A stretch of 64,000 nt of DNA from Paractinoplanes toevensis. GTDB lineage: Bacteria; Actinomycetota; Actinomycetes; Mycobacteriales; Micromonosporaceae. The stretch lies in contig NZ_BOQN01000084.1 in NCBI RefSeq assembly GCF_018332695.1, positions 1-64,000 on the forward strand. The letters are read 5' to 3'. Of this stretch, positions 24,030-32,542 are shown in pieces (within the stretch, counting starts at the first letter, position 1; the number at the start of each line of letters is the position of its first letter). Below the pieces are notes generated by a model. It searched no databases. It was given only the letters and a program-made list of their open reading frames with translations, and was not told the DNA's origin. The translations under genes were made by a program, and so were the position numbers.

Positions 24030-24965
24030 TCAAATGTAGTAGTGGTCCTGGTCGAGGTCGGCGAGCAGGCCCGGACCGGTCGGCTGCCAGCCGACCAGGT
24101 CCCGGGTGATCGCCGCGGTCGCGGGGCCGTCGATCGACCAGAAGCCGCCGAGCCAGCCGACGTAGTCGCCGGCTTGCTCGGCGGCCACCGAGACGGCCGG
24201 CACGCCGAGATGCCGGGCGATGGTCTCGGCCACCGCGCGGATCGGCACCCCGTGGTCACCGACCGCGTGCAGCACCGACCCGGCCGGTGCGGATTCCAGG
24301 GCCAGCCGGAACAGCCGGGCGGCGTCGTCGCGGTGCACGGCCGGCCAGCGGTTGGCGCCCTCCTCGACGTACGCCATCGCACCCCGGCCGCGGGCGAAGC
24401 CGATCACCGCCGGCAGGAAGCCGTTGTCGCCCGGCCCGTGGGTGGCCGGCGGGAGCCGGACCAGGGACGAGCGCACGCCGTGTTGGGCGAGCGCGAGGGC
24501 GAAGTGACCGTTGGCGATCCGGTCGCCACCCTCGCTGATCGGCCCCTGCCCGGTCCGCGCGTCGGCGGCCAGACCGTCGCGCTCGGTGGCGACCGCACCG
24601 GACGGCAGCCCGAGCACGCCGAGGATGCCGGAGGCGACGACGAGGGGCTTTCCGCTGCCGGACAGCACCTCGCCGAACGCCTCGATGACCGCGCGGTCGG
24701 CCGCGGTGGCGCCGGCGAAGTCACCCGCGAACGCGATGTCGTGCTTGAACGCGAGGTGCACGACGCCGTCGGCGGAGGCGGCGGCCGCACGGATGACGTC
24801 GAGGTCGTCGAGGGAGCCGGCGACGATCTCGGCGCCCGCATCGTGCAGGGATTTGGCGGCCGCGTCGGAGCGGGCGAGCCCGGTGATCGTGTGGCTCGCG
24901 GCGAGCAACTCGGGGACCAGACCGCGGCCGACCCAGCCAGACGCGCCGGTGACGAAGACATGCAT
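24030..24965 (-). CDS. NAD-dependent epimerase/dehydratase (extended/atypical SDR)
   Basis: A 311-residue NAD(P)-binding protein with T-G-A-S-G-W-V-G-R-G-L (6-16) and the VVHLAFKHD strand of epimerase-like SDRs. The usual Y-x-x-x-K is not evident, placing it with the atypical SDRs. The gene ends one base from the convergent serine hydrolase. It diverges from a TetR gene with a pair of matched 16-base operators between them, so it is the probable regulated target. Confidence 0.85.
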   Translation of the reverse strand: MHVFVTGASGWVGRGLVPELLAASHTITGLARSDAAAKSLHDAGAEIVAGSLDDLDVIRAAAASADGVVHLAFKHDIAFAGDFAGATAADRAVIEAFGEVLSGSGKPLVVASGILGVLGLPSGAVATERDGLAADARTGQGPISEGGDRIANGHFALALAQHGVRSSLVRLPPATHGPGDNGFLPAVIGFARGRGAMAYVEEGANRWPAVHRDDAARLFRLALESAPAGSVLHAVGDHGVPIRAVAETIARHLGVPAVSVAAEQAGDYVGWLGGFWSIDGPATAAITRDLVGWQPTGPGLLADLDQDHYYI

Positions 24966-24982
24966 GACGAACTCCCGGTTTA

Positions 24983-25024
24983 TAGAACGATCGTGCTAGG
25001 AACGAACGTAGTACGATCGTTCTA
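24983..25024. promoter_or_regulatory. Paired TetR operators
   Basis: TAGAACGATCGTGCTA (24983-24998) and TAGTACGATCGTTCTA (25009-25024) are reverse complements at 15 of 16 positions, each a near-palindrome around ACGATCGT. Centres are 26 bases apart. They occupy the 85-base gap between the epimerase and TetR starts. Confidence 0.8.
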
Positions 25025-25050
25025 GAAAACCAAGCGATGAGGATCACTCC

Positions 25051-25605
25051 GTGGGCCGACCGGTCAACCATCAAAGGCGGGCCGAGCTGCTCGACCAGGC
25101 CGTCGAATACGCCATCGAGCACGGGTTCGCCGACCTGTCGTGGCGGCCGGTGGCCGCCGCGTTAGGCGTGTCGACCACGACGTTGGTGCACCACTTCGGC
25201 ACCAAGGAGCAGATGCTCGAGACCATCCTCGGCCGGCTGCGGGAGCGCACGAACGCGCAGGTCGGCGCGCAGCCAAGCCTGGCCGCCGCGGCGCGTACGG
25301 CCTGGGTGCGGACCTCCGACCCACGGCAGTGGGCGGAGTTCCGGCTGTTCTTCGCGGTCTACGGGCGGGCCCTGCAGGAGCCGAGGTTGTTCGCCGAGTT
25401 CCTCGACCGGGTCGTCACCGACTGGATGAACGCCCTGGTCGACGCCCAGGGTCCGGACGCCGACCCGGCATCGGCGCGGCGCCGGGCCACGCTGGTGATC
25501 GCCACGATCCGCGGGTTACTGCTCGACCTGCTGGCCACCGGAGACCGGGAGCGGGTGCAGGATGCGGCCGAGGCGTTCCTGGCCGCGCTCCCGCCCGACG
25601 CCTAA
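25051..25605 (+). CDS. TetR-family regulator (divergent from epimerase)
   Basis: A 184-residue TetR protein. The N-terminal helix-turn-helix is clear (LLDQAVEYAIEHG, then A-A-L-G-V-S-T-T-T-L-V-H-H-F-G-T-K), followed by an all-helical ligand domain. The GTG start follows ATGAGGATCACTCC. Paired operators in the divergent gap point to control of its own gene and of the epimerase. The stop overlaps a convergent small gene by four bases. Confidence 0.9.
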   Translation: MGRPVNHQRRAELLDQAVEYAIEHGFADLSWRPVAAALGVSTTTLVHHFGTKEQMLETILGRLRERTNAQVGAQPSLAAAARTAWVRTSDPRQWAEFRLFFAVYGRALQEPRLFAEFLDRVVTDWMNALVDAQGPDADPASARRRATLVIATIRGLLLDLLATGDRERVQDAAEAFLAALPPDA

Positions 25606-25883
25606 CGCCGCCGCTCGGTGCCCCGTCCCGGGGTGGTGCCCCGTCCCGGGGCGGAGAGAAACACGGTGGCCGCGGGACGGCCCGAGATCTCCGGCTCGAC
25701 GACCGGCGCGGCGGTCTCCCCACCGTTCTCCGGCTCGTGTTCCCGCTGATGGAGAGCGTCCGCTTTCTCGCGCATCTGCTGCAGCGTGACCTGGCCACGC
25801 TCTCCGCTCAGGTCGACCTCGATGCGACAGAACCGGTCACACGAGTACTCGACGACAAACATCACCTGGGCGCCGCCGGTCAT
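25602..25883 (-). CDS. Small protein with paired cysteines, unknown
   Basis: A 93-residue protein. The first 45 residues look folded (VMFVVEYSCDRFCRIEVDLSG) with a C-x-x-x-C pair near residues 15-19, then a helical stretch (VTLQQMREKADALHQRE) and a Pro/Gly/Arg-rich tail that includes two short near-identical Pro-Gly-Arg-Gly-Thr repeats. No signal or membrane segment. The ATG at 25883 has GGGGATGTGGA upstream; a GTG at 25913 is an alternative. Existence is moderately supported by codon bias and by the non-random N-terminal half. Confidence 0.5.
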   Translation of the reverse strand: MTGGAQVMFVVEYSCDRFCRIEVDLSGERGQVTLQQMREKADALHQREHEPENGGETAAPVVEPEISGRPAATVFLSAPGRGTTPGRGTERRR

Positions 25884-26008
25884 TCCACATCCCCGCCGAC
25901 GCGAAGAAGACACACGTCACCACATCCGAAAAGGTTCTGCATGTCCCGATCGTAGCGGTGCACGGCGTCGCCCGTGTCCAACCACCATCGGCGGCCTCGC
26001 TCGCGGCG

Positions 26009-26020
26009 ACTTCCGGAAGT
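26009..26020. promoter_or_regulatory. Palindrome upstream of the first GH11 gene
   Basis: ACTTCCGGAAGT is a perfect 12-base palindrome 121 bases before the -35 element of the GH11 gene. A related dyad lies at nearly the same distance before the second GH11 promoter. The rest of the 25884-26140 gap carries no gene I can support; CCGGAAG also occurs twice close to the -35 box. Confidence 0.45.
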
Positions 26021-26140
26021 TTCGATCCGTGCCCGAGAGTTGATCGATATCTGCGGCCACACTCCCGCAAAGATCTGGCCCGACGATCGGATGAGCAGGA
26101 ACAACATCGGCCGGACCTTTCGCCGGAAGACCGGAAGTTG

Positions 26141-26169
26141 TTGACACCCCCGAGGGGCCGTCCAATACT
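26141..26169 (+). promoter_or_regulatory. Promoter of the first GH11 gene
   Basis: TTGACA (26141-26146) and AATACT (26164-26169) with a 17-base spacer fit a housekeeping-type promoter. The core is repeated almost exactly before the second GH11 gene, including GTCCAATACT and a downstream CCATCGA. It implies an untranslated leader of about 90 bases. Confidence 0.7.
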
Positions 26170-26268
26170 TCGTCCATCGATGAACTTCATCACCGTTGGC
26201 AGCTCGACGGCTGGTTCCACCGCCGGTCGTCCACCATCGCTGCCCACCACGAGGAAGGAAGCACGCGC

Positions 26269-27375
26269 GTGAGCGACTCCCCCGTCCCCCAGCACCGCGT
26301 ACGCAGCCGAATGAAGCTCCTGATCAGCAGTGCCGCCGCCGTCCTGCTGACGGTGACCTCGGTGGCCCTGGCCGGCGTGGCCCACGCCGAGGCCGACCGG
26401 ACGATCACCTCGAACACCACCGGTACGCACAACGGGTACTTCTTCACGTACTGGAAGGACAACGGCAACGTCACCATGACCCTGGGCGCCGGCGGTTCCT
26501 ACCGCGTCCAGTGGAGCGGGATCAACAACACCGTCGTCGGCAAGGGCTGGAAACCCGGCTCCAGCCACACCGTGAACTACTCCGGCTCGTTCAGCCCGAG
26601 CGGCAACGGTTACCTCGCGCTCTACGGGTGGACCACCAACCCGCTGATCGAGTACTACATCGTCGAGGACTTCGGCAGCTACAACCCCAGCACCGGCACC
26701 ACCCGGCTCGGCTCGGTCACCACCGACAGCAGCGTCTACGACATCTACCGCACGCAGCGGGTCAACCAGCCGTCGATCATCGGCAACGCGACGTTCTACC
26801 AGTACTGGAGCGTCCGGCAGCAGCACCGGGTCGGCGGCACCATCACCACCGCCAACCACTTCAACGCGTGGGCCGGCCTCGGGCTGACCCTGGGCGCGCA
26901 CGATTACCAGGTGATGGCCACCGAGGGCTACCAGAGCAGCGGCAGCTCCAACATCACGGTCAGCGAGGGGACGTCCGGGCCGACCACCGGGCCGACCACT
27001 GGGCCGACCACCGCGCCGACGACGACGCCGACCACGTCGCCGACGACACCGGGCGGCGGCTCGGCCGCTTGCCGGGTGTCGAACTCGGTCAGCGCCTGGA
27101 ACACCGGGCTGACCGACAACATCACGATCACCAACACGGGTACGACCGCGATCAGCGGCTGGTCGCTGAAGTTCGCGCTGGCGTCCGGCCAGACCATCAC
27201 CTCCGGCTGGAACGCGACGTACTCGCCGAGCAGCGGCCAGGTGACCGCGACCAACGCGAGCTACAACGGTGCCATCCCGCCTGACGGCTCGACGACGATC
27301 GGCTTCCAGGCCAACCACACCGGCAACAACTCCGCACCGACCGGCTTCACGCTCAACGGCGCGGCCTGCAGCTGA
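26269..27375 (+). CDS. Secreted GH11 endo-1,4-beta-xylanase with CBM2a
   Basis: A 368-residue secreted enzyme that cuts internal bonds of xylan. The signal peptide ends at A-H-A near residue 43. The GH11 jelly-roll follows (about 45-235): catalytic nucleophile Glu128 in P-L-I-E-Y-Y and acid/base Glu219 in A-T-E-G-Y-Q. A Thr-Pro linker of G-P-T-T repeats leads to a C-terminal CBM2a of about 100 residues, flanked by Cys residues, with surface Trp residues (SAWNTG, GWSLKF, GWNATYSP) expected to bind crystalline cellulose. The GTG start follows GAGGAAGGAAG. A second GH11 gene with a related leader lies 6 kb downstream. Confidence 0.95.
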   Translation: MSDSPVPQHRVRSRMKLLISSAAAVLLTVTSVALAGVAHAEADRTITSNTTGTHNGYFFTYWKDNGNVTMTLGAGGSYRVQWSGINNTVVGKGWKPGSSHTVNYSGSFSPSGNGYLALYGWTTNPLIEYYIVEDFGSYNPSTGTTRLGSVTTDSSVYDIYRTQRVNQPSIIGNATFYQYWSVRQQHRVGGTITTANHFNAWAGLGLTLGAHDYQVMATEGYQSSGSSNITVSEGTSGPTTGPTTGPTTAPTTTPTTSPTTPGGGSAACRVSNSVSAWNTGLTDNITITNTGTTAISGWSLKFALASGQTITSGWNATYSPSSGQVTATNASYNGAIPPDGSTTIGFQANHTGNNSAPTGFTLNGAACS

Positions 27376-27382
27376 ACCACAC

Positions 27383-27414
27383 GGGCGCCCGGGTCCACGG
27401 GGATCCGGGCGCCC
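27383..27414 (+). terminator. Terminator of the GH11 gene
   Basis: GGGCGCCCGG and CCGGGCGCCC are perfect ten-base arms starting eight bases after the TGA. There is no T-run; strong GC hairpins alone are common terminators in actinobacteria. Confidence 0.75.
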
Positions 27415-27534
27415 CTGTCCCCCGTGCGAGCTACCCACAGGTGTCCACCGCACGGTGACGATTCCCGGCCGTCGAATCCATAGCGTTCGACGTGTTCGCG
27501 GCACCCCGCCGCGAGGTCTTCCCAAGGAGTCGTC

Positions 27535-28347
27535 ATGCGGCTGTTGAAGCAGCTCGTCGTCGTAGTGGTGGTCGCCCTGGCCGGTAGCCAGCTGGTGAAC
27601 CTGGCGAACTGGAACGCTCCCCTCACCCTGCTGTTGGGTCTCGCCACGGCGGCACTGGCGCTGCTGGCGTACGGCTGGGTGGTCCGCCGCACCGAGCATC
27701 GCGCCCCGGTCGAGGTGGCGGTGAACAACGGAGCCCTCGGCCGAGGGCTCCTGATCGGTCTCGCGATGTTCGTCGCGGTCATCGCGAACATCGCCCTGCT
27801 CGGTGGCTACCGGGTCGACGGGTGGGGCTCGTTCCCCGGCGCGGTGGCGCTGTTCGGCTTCATGGCCGCCGCGGCCGTCACCGAGGAGCTGATCTTCCGG
27901 GGCGTCCTGTTCCGGATCGTCGAGGAGCGTCTCGGCACCTGGTGGTCGCTGGCCCTGACCTCGGCCGTGTTCGGCCTGATGCACCTGTTCAATCCGCACG
28001 CGACCCTGTGGGGTGCGATCGCCATCGCGGTCGAGGCCGGTGCGATGCTCGGCGCCGCGTACGCCGCCACCCGCAACCTGTGGCTGCCGATCGGCCTGCA
28101 CTTCGGCTGGAACTTCGCCGAGGGCGGCCTCTTCGGCACCGACGTCTCCGGCACGAACGCGCCGGACGGCCTGCTGCACGGCGTGCTGTCCGGGCCGACC
28201 GCGCTCAGCGGCGGCGAGTTCGGCCCGGAGGCGAGCCTCTACACGCTGCTGGCCGGGATCATCCTGACCGTGCTGTTCATGCGACTGGCCCGCCGCCGCG
28301 GCCACATCGTCCCCCGCCGCACCAAGACCGCTACTCTCGCCCAGTGA
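27535..28347 (+). CDS. CPBP (CAAX/Abi) family intramembrane protease
   Basis: A 270-residue protein with about seven transmembrane helices. The glutamate motif E-E-L-I-F-R-G (about 120-126), an F-G-L-M-H-L-F-N histidine motif and the L-H-F-G-W-N-F motif are the three metal/catalytic signatures of CPBP peptidases. Substrate is unknown; family members process prenylated or signal proteins or confer bacteriocin immunity. CCAAGGAGTCGTC precedes the ATG. The stop overlaps the GTG of the kinase gene, placing it at the head of a three-gene operon with the two-component pair. Confidence 0.9.
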   Translation: MRLLKQLVVVVVVALAGSQLVNLANWNAPLTLLLGLATAALALLAYGWVVRRTEHRAPVEVAVNNGALGRGLLIGLAMFVAVIANIALLGGYRVDGWGSFPGAVALFGFMAAAAVTEELIFRGVLFRIVEERLGTWWSLALTSAVFGLMHLFNPHATLWGAIAIAVEAGAMLGAAYAATRNLWLPIGLHFGWNFAEGGLFGTDVSGTNAPDGLLHGVLSGPTALSGGEFGPEASLYTLLAGIILTVLFMRLARRRGHIVPRRTKTATLAQ

Positions 28348-29441
28348 TCCCGGCGAGAGAGCGAGTGAAGCGCCTCGACGTCACGGTCCGGGATCTTCCC
28401 CTCGCACTGGTCCTGATCGTCGCGAGCGCGGTGCCGGCCCTGCGCGACAAGGGCACCCAGCTCGGCGACCTGCCGGCTCGGCCGTTCGACCTGCTCGCCG
28501 TCGCGGTCATCGCCCTGGAGTGCCTCCCGCTGGCGGGGCGCCGCCGCTGGCCGGCCACCTCACTGATCGTCGTGGTGGCCGCCTTCGCGGTGGACCAGCT
28601 GCGCGGCTACCACACCGTGGCGGGCTCCGCCCTGCCGCTCGCGCTGATGAGTACCGCCGTCTACCTGGAACACCACCGCCGGCTGACGCCGGTGCTGCTC
28701 TCCACGGCGTACATTCCGCTGGCCCTTGCTCTTGATCGGCAGGGGGCGGCCGAGGGGCCGGTCGGCTTCATCACCTTCTATCTGCTGCTGGCCACGGCCT
28801 GGGGCCTCGGGGCGTGGGTGCGGCAGTCCCGGGTCGCCGAGGCCGAGCGCACCCGCACCGCCGAGCGCACCCGGATCGCCCGCGAGCTGCACGACGTGGT
28901 GACCCACCACGTGACGGCGATGGTCGTGCAGGCCGAGGCGGCGCGCTACCTGACCGCCGCGCCGGACCGCCTCGACCAGACCCTCACCGCGGTCGCCGAC
29001 ACCGGCCGGCGGGCGATCTCCGATCTGCGGCACCTGCTCGATCTGCTCAACCCCGACCACACCACCGAGCCGCGCGGCGAGCTGCGCGACCTGATCGAGC
29101 AGACTCAGCGGGCCGGCCAGCCGGTGGAGTTCGTCGAGGAGGGCACGCCGGCCGAGTCGGCCGGCAGCGCCGAGGCGACCGCCTACCGGGTGGTGCAGGA
29201 AGCCCTGACGAACGCCCTCAAGTACGCGCACGGCAGCCGCACCGCGGTCCACGTGCATCACCGCGAGCGGGAGATCATGGTGGAGATCATCACCGACGGA
29301 CCGGGATCATCCAGCGGCTCCGTGGGCGGGAGCGGCCGCGGACTGACCGGGTTGCGCGAACGGGTGGACATGCTGGGCGGCGAGTTCAGTGCTCGGCACC
29401 AGAAAAAAGGCTTCGTGGTCACCGCTCGGATCCCCGCATGA
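28344..29441 (+). CDS. Sensor histidine kinase (HisKA_3 type)
   Basis: A 365-residue kinase. Four or five short hydrophobic helices (about 15-150) without a large extracellular loop suggest intramembrane or envelope-stress sensing. The dimerisation box E-R-T-R-I-A-R-E-L-H-D-V-V-T-H-H carries the phospho-His near residue 180; N-box E-A-L-T-N-A-L-K-Y and G-box G-R-G-L-T-G-L-R-E-R follow, although the first G-box is poor (TDGPGSSSGS). The GTG overlaps the CPBP stop (GTGA) and the gene ends in an ATGA overlap with the response regulator. Confidence 0.9.
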   Translation: MIPARERVKRLDVTVRDLPLALVLIVASAVPALRDKGTQLGDLPARPFDLLAVAVIALECLPLAGRRRWPATSLIVVVAAFAVDQLRGYHTVAGSALPLALMSTAVYLEHHRRLTPVLLSTAYIPLALALDRQGAAEGPVGFITFYLLLATAWGLGAWVRQSRVAEAERTRTAERTRIARELHDVVTHHVTAMVVQAEAARYLTAAPDRLDQTLTAVADTGRRAISDLRHLLDLLNPDHTTEPRGELRDLIEQTQRAGQPVEFVEEGTPAESAGSAEATAYRVVQEALTNALKYAHGSRTAVHVHHREREIMVEIITDGPGSSSGSVGGSGRGLTGLRERVDMLGGEFSARHQKKGFVVTARIPA

Positions 29442-30091
29442 CGATCCGTGTGCTGGTCTGCGACGACCAGGCGCTGATCCGGATGGGGTTCGCGACGATC
29501 ATCGACGCCCAGGACGACCTCGAGGTGGTGGGCGAGTGCGGGGACGGCCGGGCCGCGGTCGACCTGGCCGGCCGGCTGCGCCCGGACGTGGTGGTGATGG
29601 ACGTCCGGATGCCGGTGCTCGACGGCATCGCGGCCACCCGCCTGCTCGCCGGCGCGGGCGTGGCCGATCCGGTGAAGGTTCTGGTGGTGACGACCTTCAA
29701 CCTGGACGAGTACGTGTACGAGGCGCTGCGCGCCGGGGCCAGCGGTTTCCTGCTCAAGGACGCCCCGCCGGCCCAGCTGCTGCACGGCATCCGGACCGTC
29801 GCCGCGGGCGCCGCGCTGCTGGCCCCGGAGGTGACCCGCCAGCTCGTCGGCCGGTACGCGGCCCGGATCCGGCCGGCCGACAGCGCCCCGCCCGGCGGCG
29901 CGCTGACCCCGCGCGAGCTGGAGGTCCTGCGCCTGATCGCGAACGGGCTGTCCAACAGCGAGATCGCCGCGACCCTGGTGATCAGCCAGGAGACGGTGAA
30001 GACCTACGTGTCCCGGATCCTCACCAAACTGGATCTGCGCGATCGGGTGCAGGCAGTGGTGTACGCCTACCGGCGCGGCCTGGTTACCTGA
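29438..30091 (+). CDS. NarL/LuxR-family response regulator
   Basis: A 217-residue regulator: receiver with C-D-D-Q acidic pocket, phospho-Asp in V-M-D-V-R-M-P, T-T-F and L-L-K-D, then a LuxR helix-turn-helix (T-P-R-E-L-E-V-L-R-L-I-A-N-G, T-V-K-T-Y-V). It is translationally coupled to the kinase. The CPBP protease, kinase and regulator form one unit; whether it also controls the flanking xylanase genes is untested. Confidence 0.93.
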   Translation: MTIRVLVCDDQALIRMGFATIIDAQDDLEVVGECGDGRAAVDLAGRLRPDVVVMDVRMPVLDGIAATRLLAGAGVADPVKVLVVTTFNLDEYVYEALRAGASGFLLKDAPPAQLLHGIRTVAAGAALLAPEVTRQLVGRYAARIRPADSAPPGGALTPRELEVLRLIANGLSNSEIAATLVISQETVKTYVSRILTKLDLRDRVQAVVYAYRRGLVT

Positions 30092-30133
30092 GAGAGTGAC
30101 GAGAAGGTAACTTTCCGTCGCTACGGGGGCACG

Positions 30134-30970
30134 ATGATCCGCCGATGGCATCTGGTCGTCTTCGTCCTGCTCGGCCTGCTGGCCCTCGCCTGCGAGGGCG
30201 GGACCGGGACCGGTTCGCCGGAGGACCCCGACCCCGATTACCCGGGGTCCATGGCCGCCCTGGGCGACTCGATCACCGCGGGCGTGGGCAGCTGCGGCAT
30301 CTACGCGGTGTGCCGGCGCAACTCGTGGTCGACCGGCACCGCCGACGCGGTGGACAGCCACTACCGCCGCATCCTGGCCAAGAACTCGGCGATCCGGGGC
30401 GACGCCGACAACTTCGCCGAGCCGGGGGCCGAGGCCGACGCGCTGGACGACCAGGCGGCGCAGGCGGTCAAGGCGAAGGCGGCGTACGTGACGGTGCTGA
30501 TCGGCGCGAACGACGCGTGCGCGAGAACCATCGACGGCATGACCTCGGTGGCGACGTTCCGCACCGAGATCGGCCGCGCGCTGAACCGCCTCAAGAAGGG
30601 ACTGCCGAAGTCCCGCGTGCTGGTGACCAGCATCCCGGACCTCTACCGGCTGTGGGATCTGGGGAAGGGCAACCAGCAGGCGGTGCGGGTGTGGAACCGG
30701 ACGAAGATCTGCCCGTCGATGTTCGCGAACCCCACGTCCACCGAGAAGACCGACGAGGAACGCCGCGAGCGGGTCCGGGACCGCATCGACGACTACGACG
30801 ACGAGCTGCGGGATGCCTGCCGCGACTACGGCGACCGCTGCCGCTGGGACAACGGCCGGGTGCACGGCGTCCGGTTCGGCCTCGACCTGGTCAGCTCGGT
30901 CGACTACTTCCACCCGAACGCCAAGGGGCAGAACGAGCTGGCCGACGTGACCTACCGCGCGCGATGGTGA
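30134..30970 (+). CDS. SGNH/GDSL hydrolase lipoprotein
   Basis: A 278-residue exported esterase-like protein. The signal ends in a lipobox L-A-C at Cys20 followed by a Gly/Asp/Pro linker. Block I nucleophile is in A-L-G-D-S-I-T-A-G, block III is G-A-N-D-A-C and block V is D-Y-F-H-P-N with the catalytic His; the oxyanion Gly is also present. Two cysteine pairs may stabilise inserts. Position between xylanase genes makes a polysaccharide acetyl esterase an attractive guess, but the sequence alone does not show the substrate. A GTAACTTTCCG element precedes it. Confidence 0.85.
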   Translation: MIRRWHLVVFVLLGLLALACEGGTGTGSPEDPDPDYPGSMAALGDSITAGVGSCGIYAVCRRNSWSTGTADAVDSHYRRILAKNSAIRGDADNFAEPGAEADALDDQAAQAVKAKAAYVTVLIGANDACARTIDGMTSVATFRTEIGRALNRLKKGLPKSRVLVTSIPDLYRLWDLGKGNQQAVRVWNRTKICPSMFANPTSTEKTDEERRERVRDRIDDYDDELRDACRDYGDRCRWDNGRVHGVRFGLDLVSSVDYFHPNAKGQNELADVTYRARW

Positions 30971-31000
30971 AAACGCCGAAAAGCGTACATATCCCAGCGT

Positions 31001-32257
31001 ATGGTCGGCTTGATGTTCTCGATCAGGGGAATCGGACTCTGGGGGCGTAAGCGCCGGAACTCCGACCGGGGAGCCGTGGCCACGATGCTCGCGGCGCTGC
31101 TCGCGAGCGGCGTGATCATGGGCATGGGTGCCGTGGTCATCGACATCGGCCAGCTGTACGTCGAACGCGAACAGCTCCAGACCGGTGCCGACGCCGCCTC
31201 GATGAAGGTCGCGCTCAGCTGCATCAAGGGCGACACCTGCACGAACGCGGCGCAGACCCCGAACGCGGTCAAGTACGCCAAGCTGAACGCCGGCGGCGAC
31301 CAGTTGGCCGACGCCCAGATCTGCCTCAACAACAACGGCTGTCCGACCTGGAACACCGCGATCACCTGCCCGCCGATGTTCACCCCGCCGGCCGGGCAGT
31401 CGATCGGCAAGTACGTCGAGGTGCGCACCACGACGCTGACCGGGAGCGGATCGACCCTGCTCCCGCCGACCTTCGCGGGCACCCTGGTCGGCCTGAACTA
31501 CCAGGGCAAGAAGGTCGGCACGTGCGCCCGGGTCAACTGGGGGCCGCCGATCACCACCAAGGTGTTCGCGCTCGGCATCTCGCTGTGCGACTGGAAACGG
31601 ATGACCGGCAACGGCACGGTCTTCTACGGCCCGATCGGCTCGCTGCTCAGCACCCTCGGCCTCTACACCACTATCGGCCTGCCGAGTCCGGCCCCCGGCA
31701 TCGACAGCGCCATCGTCAAGTCGGGATCGACCGTCCTGCTCGGCTCGGTCCTGCCGTTCTGCACGACGCCGGCGAACAACACCGTTCCCCGGGGGTATGG
31801 CTGGCTGACGAAGGCCGATCTCACCCCGCCGGACAGCAATTGCGAGCTGAACCTCAAGGTCGACGATCTGCCCCGGGCCTCGCTGCTCGCCATCACCAAC
31901 GCCGTTTGCATCCCGAAGTTGCAGGGCTACGTCAGCACCGGCCGACCGATCATGGTGCCGATCTACGACACGCTGGTGCCGTCGTTGTTGCCGATCCTCT
32001 CCATCGCCCCGCAGTACCACATCGTTGGTTTCGCCCCGTTTGTCCCGACTGGCTACTACACCCTGCTGGGCGGCCTGTTCAGCGGCATCAACAGCATCCT
32101 CAGCGGCAGCCTGGCGGCCGGCCTGAACGACGTCCTGTGCATCACCTCGGCCTGCATCACCGGCTATTTCACCAAGATCCTGGCGCCGGCGTCCCGCCCG
32201 ACCGGCTTCGGCACCGGCCAGGACTTCGGCGCCACGGTGATTGCCCGAACCGGCTAG
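31001..32257 (+). CDS. TadE/TadG-like pilus-assembly-type protein
   Basis: A 418-residue protein with the Tad signature near the N-terminus: R-G-A-V-A-T-M-L, one hydrophobic helix (about 27-50), then V-I-D-I-G-Q-L-Y-V-E-R-E-Q-L-Q-T-G-A-D-A-A. The long exported remainder contains at least ten cysteines and repeated hydrophobic Gly/Leu/Ser-rich segments. Tad-type genes usually travel with tadA-C; none is adjacent, so this is a stand-alone copy. The ATG at 31001 has no strong ribosome-binding site; ATG at 31013 is possible. Confidence 0.75.
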   Translation: MVGLMFSIRGIGLWGRKRRNSDRGAVATMLAALLASGVIMGMGAVVIDIGQLYVEREQLQTGADAASMKVALSCIKGDTCTNAAQTPNAVKYAKLNAGGDQLADAQICLNNNGCPTWNTAITCPPMFTPPAGQSIGKYVEVRTTTLTGSGSTLLPPTFAGTLVGLNYQGKKVGTCARVNWGPPITTKVFALGISLCDWKRMTGNGTVFYGPIGSLLSTLGLYTTIGLPSPAPGIDSAIVKSGSTVLLGSVLPFCTTPANNTVPRGYGWLTKADLTPPDSNCELNLKVDDLPRASLLAITNAVCIPKLQGYVSTGRPIMVPIYDTLVPSLLPILSIAPQYHIVGFAPFVPTGYYTLLGGLFSGINSILSGSLAAGLNDVLCITSACITGYFTKILAPASRPTGFGTGQDFGATVIARTG

Positions 32258-32266
32258 GGCTCCGTA

Positions 32267-32279
32267 ACTTTCGGAAAGT
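32267..32279. promoter_or_regulatory. Dyad upstream of the second GH11 gene
   Basis: ACTTTC and GAAAGT are perfect six-base arms around one G, 111 bases before the -35 box of the second GH11 gene. It resembles the ACTTCCGGAAGT palindrome upstream of the first GH11 gene. CTTTCCGTAACTT also abuts the -35 element here. Confidence 0.45.
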
Positions 32280-32389
32280 CCACACCAAAGATCCAACCTG
32301 ATTGCGTACGCCGTGAGCGCCGAATTCCTGTTTCCGGTGCTCAGGTCCGTTTGTGGCATCCACAGTTACCGCTATCTTTCCGTAACTTG

Positions 32390-32419
32390 TTGACACTGTG
32401 ACGAAGTCGGTCCAATACT
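32390..32419 (+). promoter_or_regulatory. Promoter of the second GH11 gene
   Basis: TTGACA (32390-32395) and AATACT (32414-32419), 18-base spacer, embedded in GTTGACA, GTCCAATACT and CCATCGA blocks shared with the first GH11 promoter. The leader of about 115 bases also shares a CCACCGCCGG(G)TCGTCC block with the first. Confidence 0.7.
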
Positions 32420-32542
32420 GTCGCCATCGACTCAGCTCGATAAGGGTCAGCCCCGAGGCCCTCTCCCCGTCCAAACGCGCACGACGAACCCGGTCCACCG
32501 CCGGGTCGTCCGACGCTGCCCGTCCCCGCGGAGGAAGCGCGC

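Noticed and set aside
25837..28305. An 822-codon open frame on the minus strand
   Set aside because: It is opposite the GH11 xylanase and CPBP protease genes and has no domain signature. Shadow frame.
29258..32359. A 1033-codon open frame on the minus strand
   Set aside because: It lies opposite four well-supported genes (kinase end, response regulator, SGNH hydrolase, Tad-like protein), reads as low-complexity Ala/Gly/Arg/Val-rich sequence and has no recognisable domain: a GC-rich shadow frame.
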